Below, in pieces: positions 47,626 through 60,134 of a stretch of DNA of 64,000 nucleotides. The stretch's first letter is position 1, and the number at the start of each line of letters is the position of its first letter. Source of the DNA: Botryosphaeria dothidea. Lineage: Eukaryota > Ascomycota > Dothideomycetes > Botryosphaeriales > Botryosphaeriaceae. The DNA lies in contig WWBZ02000051.1 in NCBI GenBank assembly GCA_011503125.2, positions 620,001-684,000 of the forward strand, in the 5' to 3' direction. The notes under the pieces are model-generated. The model worked only from the letters and a program-made list of their open reading frames with translations, searched no databases and was not told the origin of the DNA. Position numbers and translations under genes: made by a program.

Positions 47626-49215
47626 CTAGCAGACCGTCTCCCCATCCAACGTCCGCATATGCACATGTTTAAAATCCTTCCAAACTATTTCCACCTCTCC
47701 GTCACCATTCACACTTCCAAACAGCTCTAGCAACTCCTCCGACGGTCGCCAGTTACCGACCTGCCACTCAACCATGCCATTACCACTCTCACCCCTCTTG
47801 TATTCGACCCCCCACCTATGCAAGCTCTCCTCATCCTCATCATACTCCTCCGCCATCTCCTCTCCCGGCGCCCACGCCAACCACGCACAAACCTCCGCCC
47901 GCGCCACCACCGGCATCCTGGCCACCGCCCGCGCAAACGCGCCCAACACCCCCTCCACCCTCTCCCTCACCGGCACCACCCGAAAGCAACACGGCTCGCC
48001 TTCCTCCGACGGCAGCCCGCCCTCCTCCGCAAACGCCGCATCCACCTCCGCATCCGCCGCGCTCGGCCCCAGCGGCGGATAGTGCTCGGCCCCCACGACG
48101 AAGCCCGCACCGCCAGCGCCCTCGCCGCGCGGCCCGCAGAACAGCCACGACCCGTCCGCCAGCGCCGGGTGCAGCTCGACGCGCAGCGCCCTCAAGCGCG
48201 GCCACGCCGGCGCCGCCTCTTCTTCTTCCTCCTCCCCTGCCGCCGGCCAGAACAGCGCCGCGTCGCCCCGCACGCGCAGGTCGAGCTCGACGAGGTTGCG
48301 CGAAAACGCGCGCAGCGCGGCGCTGAGCGGGTCGAAGGCGTGCGGGTGCGCGAGGTCGGGCTGCGGGGCGTCCTGCCGGGAGCCCGACGGGCCGTACTGC
48401 TGGATCGCGGCGAAGTGGAGGGTGGCTTTGCGGAGGGCGGGTGGGGGCGGGGCGGCGGCGACGGCGCGGGCGAGCGCGTGGCGGGCGTCGCGGCGGGGGC
48501 CTTGCCAGGCGTGTGCGTAGGCGTTCCGGGCGGGGGAGAGGTGGTTGGGTTGGTCGCGCTCGTAGAGGTGGGGGAGGTGGAGCTCGGAGAGGGCGGGGCA
48601 GGCGAGGACGAGGGCGTGGATGGCGCTGAGGTCGATGGGGCGGATGGCGCTGTCGTCGGGGCGGTGGGTGGTGTCCTTTGCTTCGAGGTGGAGGGTGTGG
48701 ACGAGGGAGAGGGAGGGGAGGTGGGTGGGGTTGTGGAGGTGTAGGCGCCAGCTGGTGTAGCGGCGGTGGTGGCAGGGCTTGTTGCCGTCGTCGAGTTTGG
48801 GGGCCATCTTGATTCGGAGGGCGATGCTGGGCGGTTGGTTCTCGGGCGCTGTGGTTCTGTCTTCGTGTGCTTTGAGTGCTGTGAACAGGGCCGAGATTTG
48901 GCTGGAGAATTGCTGATCGTATGTGTCGAGGTCTTCGCGGGTTTCTCTGCATGCAAGAGGCTGCTCTGCAGTGTGTTTCAACTCAGGGAATGTGACGGTG
49001 AATTCGACCTCGCACAGGAAATGGACGCGGTGGCCGCGGTATCGCAGCAGGATCTCGTCGAGATTCTGACCGCTTCTCAATCGCGCGCATCTCGGGTATC
49101 TGGTTCTCTCGACAGCAACTTGAAAGGTCTGGGATACGGTAAGGAGATTGATGTGGGTATCATGGTCGGCGTAGAAGACAATGCGCTCGAGAAGCTCCTG
49201 TGGTAATTTACGCAT
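47626..49215 (-). CDS. F-box protein
   Basis: Likely substrate-recognition subunit of an SCF ubiquitin ligase, 529 aa, apparently without introns. The N-terminus MRKLPQELLERIVFYADHDT followed by NLLTVSQTFQVAVERTRYPR is a standard fungal F-box (about residues 1-45), expected to bind Skp1. The rest has no repeat pattern I can name. It contains leucine-rich stretches such as HLPSLSLVHTLHLEA and ALVLACPALSELHLPHLYER, reminiscent of degenerate leucine-rich repeats, and an acidic Glu run near residue 330. The middle and 3' part are markedly GC-rich. The target is unknown. Family assignment rests on the N-terminus; such proteins are numerous and diverse in ascomycetes. Confidence 0.82.
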   Translation of the reverse strand: MRKLPQELLERIVFYADHDTHINLLTVSQTFQVAVERTRYPRCARLRSGQNLDEILLRYRGHRVHFLCEVEFTVTFPELKHTAEQPLACRETREDLDTYDQQFSSQISALFTALKAHEDRTTAPENQPPSIALRIKMAPKLDDGNKPCHHRRYTSWRLHLHNPTHLPSLSLVHTLHLEAKDTTHRPDDSAIRPIDLSAIHALVLACPALSELHLPHLYERDQPNHLSPARNAYAHAWQGPRRDARHALARAVAAAPPPPALRKATLHFAAIQQYGPSGSRQDAPQPDLAHPHAFDPLSAALRAFSRNLVELDLRVRGDAALFWPAAGEEEEEEAAPAWPRLRALRVELHPALADGSWLFCGPRGEGAGGAGFVVGAEHYPPLGPSAADAEVDAAFAEEGGLPSEEGEPCCFRVVPVRERVEGVLGAFARAVARMPVVARAEVCAWLAWAPGEEMAEEYDEDEESLHRWGVEYKRGESGNGMVEWQVGNWRPSEELLELFGSVNGDGEVEIVWKDFKHVHMRTLDGETVC

Positions 49216-49628
49216 CTTCGGCTGGTTGGGCGTGACGACCGAAAAGTAGAATCAGGTTTCATAGAGGAAGCAGCGGGAAGCGTTGGGCTTTATACTGGAT
49301 GCCAAGAGACGTCAGCCACGGGGCTGAATGCTCGGCAGGTGACCCTGGTCATTGCCTGAATAGGAAGGTGTCTTTCCAATTCCACCACCTCTAATTTCGA
49401 GGCATACACGCCCAATTCGGGAAACACTCTCCTTCGATTCCTCTGAGTCAATATCTTCCTCTTCTTATCCTCTGTCATCTTCTGAGAGAAATGAAAGACG
49501 AGCAAGTCCGTCCTAAAATAGTAAGTGTTTGAGAGACATCCCCAGCCAATCGGGACTGCCGCACACCGCACTCATCAGCTACGACCACCGCTTGATACAA
49601 TGTCGTCCGATGGTCATGTATCTCTACA
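49216..49628. other. Intergenic, 413 bp
   Basis: Between the F-box gene start and the LysM gene stop, both on the minus strand. It must hold the F-box promoter. Nothing else is seen. Confidence 0.45.
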
Positions 49629-49867
49629 TCAGCCAGCCACACCAATGCAGTAGTAATAATCCAACCAGAACGCAGTCCCGCAATCGTCCCCATTCGTCCC
49701 CAGCGCCGTATTCCACTCGACCAACTGCGCCAGCGTAATCCCATTCCTCTCCGCAAACGCGAAGCAATAATCCCCACTCACCGCCCGATCCCACGTATTG
49801 CAATTCGCCGCCTGTCCCTCCTGCACCCACTCCGCCGGCGGTGACCCCGTAGCACTCGGCACGCCGC

Positions 49868-49907
<40 letters not shown>

Positions 49908-52324
49908 AACCGCCGGCGCATCGCCCGACACGCCCACGCAGTACGCCTGGTCCAGCCAGAAGTTATCCACGCAATCGGCGCTAACCGCCGGGTTCCACGC
50001 CAGGAACTGGCTCAAGCTGATGCCCGCGTCCTCCGCGGCGCTGGTGCACGTGTCGCCCTGCACGACGATGTGCCACTCGTCGCAATCCGGCGGCTGGCCC
50101 GTATGCGTCGGGGCGCCCGGCCCCACCTTCGTCGTCGTCGCGGTTTGCGTGCTGGTGACTGCGGTCGGGCCGTCGGACGTGACGGCGGTGCTCGTCGTGG
50201 TCGACGGCCCGTCGCCCCCGCCCGCCACGCCCACGCAGTACGCCGACTCGAGCCAGAAGTTGGCACTGCAGTCGCCGCTGACGGCCGGGTTCCACGCGAG
50301 GAACTGCGCGAGCGAGATGCCGGCGGCGTCGGCGACGCTCTGGCACGAGTCGCCGTCGACGACGACGTGCCAGGCGTCGCAGGTGGCGGGCTGTCCCGTG
50401 TGCGTCGGGCCGGGGGCGGTGGGGCCGGTCGTCGGCGTCGCGGTGGCGGCGGGCGTTGTGGTCGTGGGCGTGTTGTCGGCTTCTTGGTAGTAGGAGCCGC
50501 AGTAGCGGAGGCCGGGCGTGAAGGCGCAGGAGGCGGTGAGGTTGTCGCCGAGGCTGGGGTTCCAGACGCTGAGGTCTTCGAGCGTGACATCGTACATGTA
50601 GGCGGCGAACTCGCAGTTGTTGGACCAGCGCGTGGACGTCAGGTTGTGTTGGTAGTCGTCGCCGGCGAAATAGGCGGCGCAGTCCTCGCGCGTGCCATTG
50701 GAGAGCGGGAGCGGGGTGTAGAGACGGATATACTGCGTCTCGGTGGCGTCGGGTAGAGCGGTGAAGGGCGTGCCGGTGAAGGGAGCCGTGGCCGTGGCCG
50801 TCATGTAGCCCGGGCGGCCGGAGTAAGTGTTGACTGTGTGATTTAGGACATGCTATGTCTTGGGATGAGGCCGTGTTGCTTACTGTCTCCCACTGCTTGC
50901 ACGCAGTAACTCTCATCCGCCAGGAGGTTGGTGCAGTTGGCATTGATTGACGGGTTGAGAAGCACAAAATCTTCAAGAGAGATACCGAATTTGAGCGTCA
51001 AGAGGTTGCAGTAGTCTCCGGGCTGCACATCATACCATCTACCGCAGTTCGCATTTGAACCTGACGCAGCATCTGTGGGTACGGGAGCTGCAGAGGTGGG
51101 CGTAATTGGGGCTAAGTCTGTTGTAGGAGGAGGCACGAACTGCGTTCCAGGTGCAGAGACACAAAGCTGAGTGCCATTCATATTCTCCAGATTGTAGCAG
51201 CCATAGTTGATAATCTCCATGCAATGTCAGACCAGGGTCCGATACATGTAAAGGGTTAAAACTCACCGGATTCCAAGCGTGCAGCTGAGCCTCGGTGATG
51301 TTGGCGGCTTTCGATATGGATTTGCACGTGTCATTGGCCTGAACAGTGACTACCCTGCAAGAGTTTGTGATGCAGAGTTCTCCAGATGTGGGGAAATCAG
51401 CACACCAGGCGGATAGGTCATTATCCGATAGGAGCCAAGCTGTACCGATACCTTGCGAGGTCGAGATACTGTAGCAGTCGTCCGCAGGTTGTATAGCGTA
51501 GGTGTTGCCGGAACAAGGTGTGGGTGTAACCGTGGGCTCTTGCCTTTTAGGACATTCTAGTTCAGTACGTGCAAAAGATACAAATATGATCGAAATTACT
51601 TACGTGTAAAAGCCGAGTGTAGTCGTGGCAAGTGGTTGCCCAATCACATTACAGCTTGATGTCATGGACTCATACAGAGACAGACTGGCAATGACCGGCC
51701 CATCAAAGTATGGTGAACCGGCTTGAAGCTTTAGATTCTTGACCAAGCAGGCGTCACAATCATCGGGCTGCGTTGTATCTGATGGAATGGTATCGAGGTA
51801 ATTGAACATGCTGTCTTCTCGAGTCTCAGCGCATGCTCTGAGCAATATCAGGACGGATACTTACTTCCGGGGTCCTCGAATGCCGCCGCAACTGCCGCGA
51901 CATTATTGCAGTATCGATCACCGTCCTTTAGACAAGTCGATTCAAACAAGTATTGGCAACTTCCAGGGATCATGAGCGCGGATACATTGAGATCAAAAGA
52001 TCCAGGTAGGATCTCTTCTCCACATGCTTCCTGTACGGTGCTTTGGTAGCTTGAAAGTGCAGATTTGCAGTCGGTGGTGCATATCCGAGCCAGTGTTTCG
52101 GGAGTGTAAAAGAAGTTCGGCCGAAGATTTTTTACCACCGGATCACAAGCAACATTGGACAACAATGCCTCAGAGCAGGCATTAGTAAGTGTAGTGGGGA
52201 CAGAGGAATTGTAGAGAAGCTGGATAGCGTGGGTTGTCTGGCTGTAGAAAGACAAAGCCACGAGGGATCGAAGAGTAAAGATTGTCTGAGAGAACGACAG
52301 AGAAAGGAGTGAAAGGAGCTTCAT
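49629..52324 (-). CDS. Secreted multi-LysM protein
   Basis: Predicted extracellular chitin-binding protein of 827 aa from five exons: 51865-52324, 51604-51814, 51267-51543, 50884-51214 and 49629-50833. Introns of 50-60 bp agree in phase. A hydrophobic N-terminus (MKLLSLLSLSF to about residue 35) is a signal sequence. The first 230 residues are a Cys-rich region with no named domain. LysM-type units follow: CRVVTVQANDTCKSISKAAN with AWNP; RWYDVQPGDYCNLLTLKFGI with LNPSI; a degenerate unit with LEDLSVWNPSLG; then WHVVVDGDSCQSVADAAGIS, WHIVVQGDTCTSAAEDAGIS and WDRAVSGDYCFAFAERNGIT. Thr/Pro-rich linkers separate the last three; one is a run of Thr from a GTC repeat. It is divergently paired with the chitinase at 53525. 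LysM proteins can shield or bind chitin; an effector role is an inference. Confidence 0.9.
49870..49908. repeat. (GTC)n microsatellite inside the LysM gene
   Basis: About twelve GTC units on the plus strand, encoding a poly-Thr linker on the minus strand between the last two LysM units. In-frame expansion or contraction would change only linker length. Confidence 0.85.
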
Positions 52325-53524
52325 CTTCAAAGTTTGATAAAAAAAGCGAGACTGAGGTTTGAGGGCAGCAAAACACTGGCTTGGGAAAAGCGTGCCGTCA
52401 GCTTGCCTCTTTTACCATTCCCTTCCATCGTGCATCGGAGTCAGCCTTCTGCCAAGGCGGGAATGCAGTAGCTTATTGCGGTGCAGAACCTTTGTGGATG
52501 CAATTACCGGCCATGCATGGGGGAAAAAAGAACACCCTTCGCCTAAGCTACATGAAGCATCGATAAAGATGTGCCAAGTGGGTTGGGGTCCAAAACCAAC
52601 ACCATCAAAGCGAGGGCTTCCTCCGTCGGATTCGTTTTCAACGCCATCTCAGTAACCGACATGCAGTACCAAGACCACGATAAGGTGTCTTATCTGAGTC
52701 TGGGATATTGGTGGCGCCTTCATTTGCAACAGAATGCCTGTGGTTCATGACTCCATTTTCGGATAAATCTTCTCGGACCTCTCCATATCCGCAGAACCGC
52801 CTTGATGCTCTAGTGTACATTTCCTGCGTGGGATAAGATTGTCATACGACTTTTTCTCAGGCAGCAATTGCCTTCTCCAATCGAGGCAGCCTCGTGATAG
52901 TACTATAGCCGCCTGTTGCATATCTTTGAGACATTTACAGATATTGTGCTGCAAGCCGCCACTTCAGCTGTGCTTGGCGTGGTCAGATTTAGAACGAACA
53001 TATGCAGGGAATTTGTTTTAAAGGGTCTGCTGATCCAAGCGAGCCGGTAGCCTTGTTGGAGCTAGCCGGGAAATCGTTTTTTTGCGGATATAGCGTGCAG
53101 AAAAAGCGATGACCGCGGGTGATTACCGAGATCCGCCTGATTCTGCGGATGCAGGTACCCCCAGGTACATCCGTGACCGCTAGCCTCTTCCGGAAGGTAC
53201 ATCAATTCTGGCCCCCGCCAAGCAACACCATTGAATCCTTCCAACACATTATATGTTTTTTCTAAGTTCGCCATGTCTTGGTATTCGGACCCTATGGACA
53301 AGTCCCGAAGAAGTCTGCCGGAGATACCTAGAAACGACCTTTTCGGCCCTCCGACGCGGAATTGATGCAGCAAAGCAACAGCCACCATCCTATGCCGCAG
53401 TCTTCGCACCCATTGTATACATAATGGTGCTCGATTGGACCATCAGGATGCAGGCTCGTCTCAAGCAACTATTCAATCCTTTCTCTTTCTTTTCCTGAAG
53501 TCGGCCGATCGACTGCGGGCCCAT
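52325..53524. promoter_or_regulatory. Shared divergent promoter region of LysM and chitinase genes
   Basis: 1.2 kb between the start codons of two divergent secreted chitin-related genes. No protein-like frame is present. I did not identify specific binding sites. The layout would allow joint control, which is an inference from arrangement only. Confidence 0.5.
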
Positions 53525-56500
53525 ATGTGGTCCTTCACGCTCCTTCTTATTGCTGGCTTAGCCTCAGCTTTCCCTCATTCTCATGGCAACAGCCACTCTC
53601 TTTTCCACGCCTCCGCTACAAAGGACAACGGCAATACTTGCCGCAACCCAACTTCCTACTATGATTACTCCGCAAAGACCCGCCGGGATGAAGCTTTACC
53701 CATCTGCCCCGTAGACCTGACTTCGTTTGCTGTAGATGTCAACTCGCTCTTTGCTCGTCAAGTTGTCGGCGGCGAAGACTACTCATGCGCTCCGGACCGG
53801 CCTTGCAAGAACGGTGCCTGCTGCCCCAAAGAGACTCTGCAATGCAATTACGGCGAAGAGTACTGCGGTACATCCGGTATCTCTCCAAACGAAGTCTGCT
53901 GGTCCAACTGCGATGCCAAAGCCGAATGCGGTAAGAACGCTGCAGTTCCCGGGCAGAAATGTCTTTTGAATGTTTGCTGTGGCAAGTGGGGTTTCTGTGG
54001 TATGACCGATGACTACTGCACCAAAGAGGACAACGGTGCGACCGGTGGCTGCCAGTCCAACTGTGATCAACCAGGGCCGAAGAACAAGGCCAGTGACCAG
54101 TCCAACAGGATCATCGGCTACTACGAATCATGGCGCTACAACAGCGTCTGTCAAGGCATGGTGAGTTCTCAAACAACTTCCAGCGAATAGACCCCCGCTT
54201 ATCTACATTCCAGGGATTTAACGATATTCCGGTCAACTCTTTGACGCACTTGTTCTTTTCTTTTGGCTACATCACTCCCGGCGATTTTAGCATTGCCGGG
54301 ATGGATGGCCTTCCTTATTCCCTGTTTTCAGACTTCACAGATCTGAAGAAGAAAAACCCAGGCCTAAAGACCGTCGTTGCTCTGGGCGGTTGGACTTTCA
54401 ATGACCCGGGTCCTACACAGAAGGTCTTCAGTGACATGGTCAGCACCAAGGAGAACCGCGCCAGGTTCATTGAGAACCTCTTCTCCTTCATGCGCCAATA
54501 CGCATTCGATGGAGTTGACTTTGACTGGGTACGTTACAGTGGTCCGTTGTTTGTTCGAGGGCATGAACCTGATACAGAAATATAGGAATATCCAGGTGCT
54601 GATGACCGTGGCGGTGTCGCTGATGACGGAAAGAACTTTGTTACTTTCCTCAAGGAGTTGGACGATGAGAACAAAAAGCAACCCATGAAGTATATTGTAT
54701 CCTTCACTGCTCCAACCAGCTACTGGTACTTAAGGCACTTTGACCTGAAGGTATGTGACTGCAACAAGAAATGATCCCGGATCGGAGAAGCTGACGAGCT
54801 TTTGAAGGCTGTCGATTATGTGGACTTCATTAATGTCATGTCCTATGAGTAAGCGCTCGATTCCATCAGTCCTGGTCATGAACTTTGCACTAATCAAATC
54901 CAGCTTGCATGGTGTTTGGGATCGTGACAATCCCATCGGCTCGAACATCTATGGCCATACCAACCTGACGGAAATGAGGCTCGCCTTCGACCTTTTCTGG
55001 CGTAACGACGTCCCAGCTAACAAGCTCAACATGGGCTTGGGCTTCTACGGCCGTAGTTTCCAGCTCGAAAACTCTGCTTGCAGCAAGCCCGGGTGTCGCT
55101 TCAAGGGCGGTGCTACTAAAGGTGCTTGCAGCGGTGAAGCCGGCATCCTCAGCTACCGAGAGATCCAGGAAATTATCAAGAAGAATAACCTCAAGCCATA
55201 TCATGACAAAATCGCTGGAGTCAAGTACATAACCTATGGAGGCGACCAATGGGTTTCTTTTGTGAGTACCTGTCCCCCTACGTAACCGACCTTTGTGCTG
55301 ACATTTCCGTTCCCAGGATGACGATGACACTTTCAAGCAAAAGAAAGAGCTCGCTACAGATCTTGGATTAGGAGGCTACTTGATATGGGCTGTTGATCAA
55401 GACGATGCAGAGCTCAGCGCTCTCCAGTCTGTGATTTCCCCCAAGAAGCTGGGTGACTTCAAGAATAACGCCAAGGACAAGTCCTACTGGGAGGATTCAA
55501 ATGCTCAGTGCTATATCACTGAATGTGATGGTAAATGTAATCCTGGCTTTCTACAGATCACCGAACAGAACTGCGGCAAAGACGACAAGAAGAGTAAGCT
55601 TTGCTGTCCACTCTCTGGAGCTCCCAATAAGAAGGACTGCCAGTGGCGAGGTGGGCCCACGTGGTGTAATGGACATTGCCACGATGACGAAGTCATGCTG
55701 CAGATGAACCGGTACGTTCTAATTTCAATATCAGACACCATACAGATCAACTGACCGTTTGTCAGATGGGGTGATAACGGCTACTGTAAAGATGGCAACA
55801 AGGCCTACTGTTGCAAGAGTCCCTTAGCCCAGGAGAACCAGTGTTACTGGGCGGGAATGGGAAAGCAATGTAACAGTGGAGACCGTGCAATGACATTCTC
55901 GGGCACTGTCCTGTCAGAAGCTGCTGAGATTGGCCAGGAGATTATCAAGCTGGTTGGCAAACCTACTCCACTCCACGAGATGGCTGGTGAAGCTCTGTCC
56001 GACCTGCTTGAGATTATTGAAGTCGACACCATGAAGGTCTACTGTTGTCCCGATGAGGATGCTAAGAGGTGGAAGAACTGTGACTGGTATGGCGAACCTG
56101 GATCATGCTTCGACAATCACTGTCCGGAAGTGCGCTCCGTGCAATTGACAGACAGCTACTTCGGAGCTGGAGAGACGTGCGGTATCAAGCTTGAGAGAGT
56201 TCGCGGTAAGTGTATTTGTTTCCTGCTGGGTTGTTGTTCTGTTCCACTAACGCGATTTTCCCCAGTCTTCTGCTGTGACCCCGTCGAAGGCGAGAAGCTC
56301 TTCCTGCCCGTCCCGCTGGAGAACCTGTTCGAGAAACCTCCCACGGGTGACAACGTAGATACCGATTTCGACTTGTTCACGGATGATACCTTCGGCGACG
56401 GAAGTTCAGACTCTGATGACAATCCCAGTGACGCTGCCTTCCAGTTCGTCGTCCTCACATCCCCGGAAGACCTGCAAGTCTCCCTTGACAAGCGCGACGG

Positions 56501-59500
56501 CTCGCATTGGGACATGTTCAACTGCAGAGACGCCGTAACCGAAGGCGAACACACGGTTCAGATGGTCTGCACCGACTTCTCCGAGGACAGCAACTGCCAC
56601 AAGATTGGCCTTGGTCATGGCGTGCCCGGCACCATCCTTCAGATGCCCCAAGGCTGCGGCCCCGGCAAATACGCCGTTGCCAAGAGCATGGAACCATCTT
56701 CGTCCAAAAACATCCTCCCGCGGCATCTTTCTCATCTGGGCGAGCGCGCAGTGGTGTACGACTTGACCTTCGACTACAACTTCCAAAGAGTCCCGCGCGA
56801 CCTGGGCGACACGCAGATGCGCGTCGACTTCTCCAACCAGCAGAACTACTGGAACGAAATCGTCAACGCCGCGGCATCGAAGAAGAAGCGCAAGCACAAG
56901 AGGTCCCTTGAGGACGTTGGTGGGAACCATGTCCAGTGGCTGGAAGAGGAGTTCCGGGATGACTACCACTTCGGCGGGTTTAGCAAGCGGGAGCTCCACG
57001 AGCGTTGGTTCGGCTCCGACATCTTGAACTGGCTCACCAGAATGATCAAGCCGGAGATCAAACGAGACTTCACGCACGACATCAAAGAGACCTTCACGGC
57101 CAAGATTGTTGATGAGAAATGGTCGTGCCAGAAGGGAGATGTGGGTTATGATGGACACATTCTTGCCCAGGCACTCCTTGACATCGACGTCGCTACCAGC
57201 TTTGGCTTCGCTCTCATAGTGACAAGCCTCGTGGCACCTCTGGATCTCGGCCAAAGTTATCTCACCTTTTACAACAAAGGCGAGATTACCGGCACTGTCA
57301 CCTTGGAGGCTGTGGCCCGGGTTCTGTACAACAACAAGAAGACGATACTCAATCTACCCTTCCCTGGAGCCTCATTTAGAATCCACGGAATTGCCACCAT
57401 CGGTCCCGCAATCACCGTCGAGGGCGAGATCGACGCTCAGTTTGGTATTGCGGCGACCATTGAAACGAAGCTTCAGATTGCATCATGGGAAACAAGACAG
57501 ACCCTCCCAGACACGAGCGAGTACAAGCCCGATGAGATCGGCGACGGCCCAGATCTAGACAGGACTGGCAGTTACCAGGGCGGGCGAGAGCCAGAGTTCT
57601 ACGCAGGCGTAGCCGTGTCCGGAGATGTCACCACGAAGCTCAGAGCATCAGCCGGTAAGTTTGAGCTCCCAACCGTGAAACATGGTATGCTAATATGTTT
57701 TTCAGAGTTCGGTGTCCGGTTCGATGACCAGTGGAAAGTACCATTTGCGGGCGCGTCAGTTGTTGGCGAAGCCAGCGTCTTCCTCAAGGCCGGTGCAGGA
57801 GTTTCAACCGTCGCAAATTGCCCTTTCTCCTACTCCCTCGATGTCGGCGCTCGTCTATACGCTCACGTCTCGGACGGCAACGTCTTGGGATGGGGAATGA
57901 AGGACTTCGATATCACACCGGCCTGGAATAAGAACCTCGCCAAACAAGAATGTCCCGATCTTGGACCTATTCCCCAGAAAAAGAGTATCATTCCAGGAAT
58001 ACCTGGAGGTATTTCAGATAACGAAACTTCTGATGCATCCCATCTCAGTAGCCTGAAAGCACGTTCTGAGAACCACGAAGTGCACAGCTTACAAAAACGT
58101 AGTGGCGTCTATGGACCGGCATTCAGAATCCCTGTTGGAAGCTACTTCTGCCCGAGCTCCTCTGACTCTAGTGAGAGCGATGGAAGTGCCTGTGACAATG
58201 CCAAACCGGCGTGGGATGATGATGAGTTCCTCACCAGTGGCGACGATTACACACTTACTCGTAGGGACTATCATGATTACGAAAACGATGACGAGGATCC
58301 CGGAGATGACTGGGAGGATCCATGGTTGTACAATTCGTCTCTTAGCTACAACATTGAGGAGCGTAGCCTTGAGAAGCGTATCGACACAAAGGACGGCAAG
58401 CTATGCGGCATTGACATCTCATCGCGGTATCCCCAAGGAGCCAAGGCGCCGTCCAAAGGCGATCTTCCGGTAAGTGCTTTTAGATCACCTTGTAGCATTT
58501 CTTGATCACGACTAATCAATTTTCCTTTCGTCCAGAATGCGCCGGTATACGGTTGGGAACATCCGAAAGTCTGCAGCAGCTTTGACTGGGGCGCTCCTTT
58601 GGACGCACCGGTAGCGGGCGTGCAGTATGATTCAGAGCATGTCCTCGAGTGGCAGCTTATCGCGCTGTTCTTCCGAGAGCTAAACAACAACGAGGCCACC
58701 ATCCTCGACCCAGATCCAAGAGTCAACTCACAGCTGGCTTTCTGCAAGTACGTAGAGAAGTACTGGACTGTGGACTTCGCGATCGCTGGAGGCACACCGA
58801 AAAATCCTGCGCAGCACATCGCGGATCAGTATCCCACCGTCAACACTTTCACAGACGAGTGGGTCTTACTGGAGCATGATATCAACACGCCAGCCAAGGG
58901 AAAAGTGAGTGTTCCCCTATTGCTGGACCTCAGACGAATTCGAGGGTTTTAACGAGTAAATGCTGATGTACTTTGATCGCTCAGGCCTGGAACGCTTATC
59001 CGAGAAACAAAAACATCGTCTCGCCAACAAAGTTCCAGAATCACCTCAAAGGTGGTCTAGACGGAGGGCGCGAAGCACTTCTCGTACTGCGTTACCTCAT
59101 CGGCGCCATCGAATACCAAAGTGACGCCACAATCGTCGACATCATGCGCCGGCAGAAGGGAAGGGTGCAAGACATGCTCCGCACGCTCGACACGCAGTTG
59201 CTGGCCGCCAACCCACCCGCGATCACCGGGGCCACGGCCAGACCGTGGCAGGCGATGGATCTGGCAGGCAAGTGGCACATCTTCATGACGGAGAAGTTCT
59301 ACCTGGCGCAGACGAAGACGTACAAGGCCATCAACGACTATCTTCCCATGCTGCAGAACAAGTTCGCAACGCAGGATCTCAGAGATGCGGCGGTGGAGCA
59401 GCCGGGGGATAGTGACGACGATAAGAAGAGGAAGATTGCGGAGAGGAACTTGATTGATGATATTGATGCGTTGTCTGACAGGTTGAAGACGCTTCGACCA

Positions 59501-59518
59501 TGGACAAATCCGTTTTAG
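53525..59518 (+). CDS. Large secreted GH18 chitinase, killer-toxin-alpha-like subgroup
   Basis: Predicted extracellular enzyme of 1801 aa hydrolysing chitin beta-1,4 links. Eleven exons: 53525-54160, 54214-54528, 54586-54750, 54808-54848, 54904-55261, 55317-55711, 55766-56205, 56266-57654, 57706-58469, 58536-58904 and 58985-59518. Signal peptide MWSFTLLLIAGLASAF. A chitin-binding type-1 motif (CLLNVCCGKWGFCGMTDDYC) lies near 145-175. The GH18 barrel starts at about 196 (IIGYYESWR) and contains the full catalytic signature DGVDFDWEYP, acid Glu at about 318, plus FYGRSF and GGYLIWAVDQDD. Cys-rich units follow (CQWRGGPTWCNGHC, CDWYGEPGSCFDNHC), then about 1000 residues of uncharacterised C-terminal sequence with KR sites. 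This order matches fungal subgroup C chitinases, which resemble the alpha subunit of yeast killer toxin. The neighbouring LysM gene is a usual partner. Confidence 0.93.
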
Positions 59519-60134
59519 AAGCAGGGATAATGAATCAATATCTCAGTAGTAACGAGTTGACATTCGGAGTCAATTTAGTTAGAATTGTATACTTATGATG
59601 CTGCAAAACTGTTGCGATTAGCGTGTCTCTGGTGCCTCACCTCGAATGCTCTATTGATCTGATAGCGGTGACTCGTCGGGCATGACCGGGATGAGAAGAC
59701 GCCCCACAGCTCTTGCTTGAGTATCTCCATCACTTTCTTGTTTCGGCTAACTGCGTTTATATCACGACTCTGCGCACTCGCATTGTCTTGAAATCCAAGC
59801 CGTGAATCTACGCTGGGTGGAGAGGTTAGGATTTCATGGATCAGCATGACTCAGTAAGTGTGCTTACAAGCGGTGTCAAGATCAACGCCTCATTTCAGTT
59901 GTGGGCTCAGGACTTCAAGGTAACAATAAATACTCCATGGGGCCTGTTGATTGACTGTTCTAGTACCTGATTCAGGGATAGCGTGCTTGCACATATCGGC
60001 CCGTTCTTGACAGTGCGAAAGATCCATTCGGAGCAGAAGATGCTTTTGCCGAGGAAGGGTTCCATTCATCTATAATTGGAGCAGCTCCTGAAGTCAGAAA
60101 GACGACAATACTGAGTACCACTCGCTTGCCCTCC
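59519..60134. other. Intergenic, 616 bp
   Basis: AT-rich spacer between two plus-strand genes, probably the chitinase 3' UTR and amidase promoter. A minus-strand frame of 84 codons has no family features. Confidence 0.45.

Noticed and set aside
47840..48952. Minus-strand 370-codon frame overlapping the F-box gene
   Set aside because: Pro/Arg/His-rich out-of-frame shadow in a GC-rich exon; the F-box frame is the credible one.
51836..51864. A 29 bp intron joining LysM exons 1 and 2
   Set aside because: Too short for a fungal intron; using the acceptor at 51815 gives a 50 bp intron and a better reading (PGNSMFNYLD).
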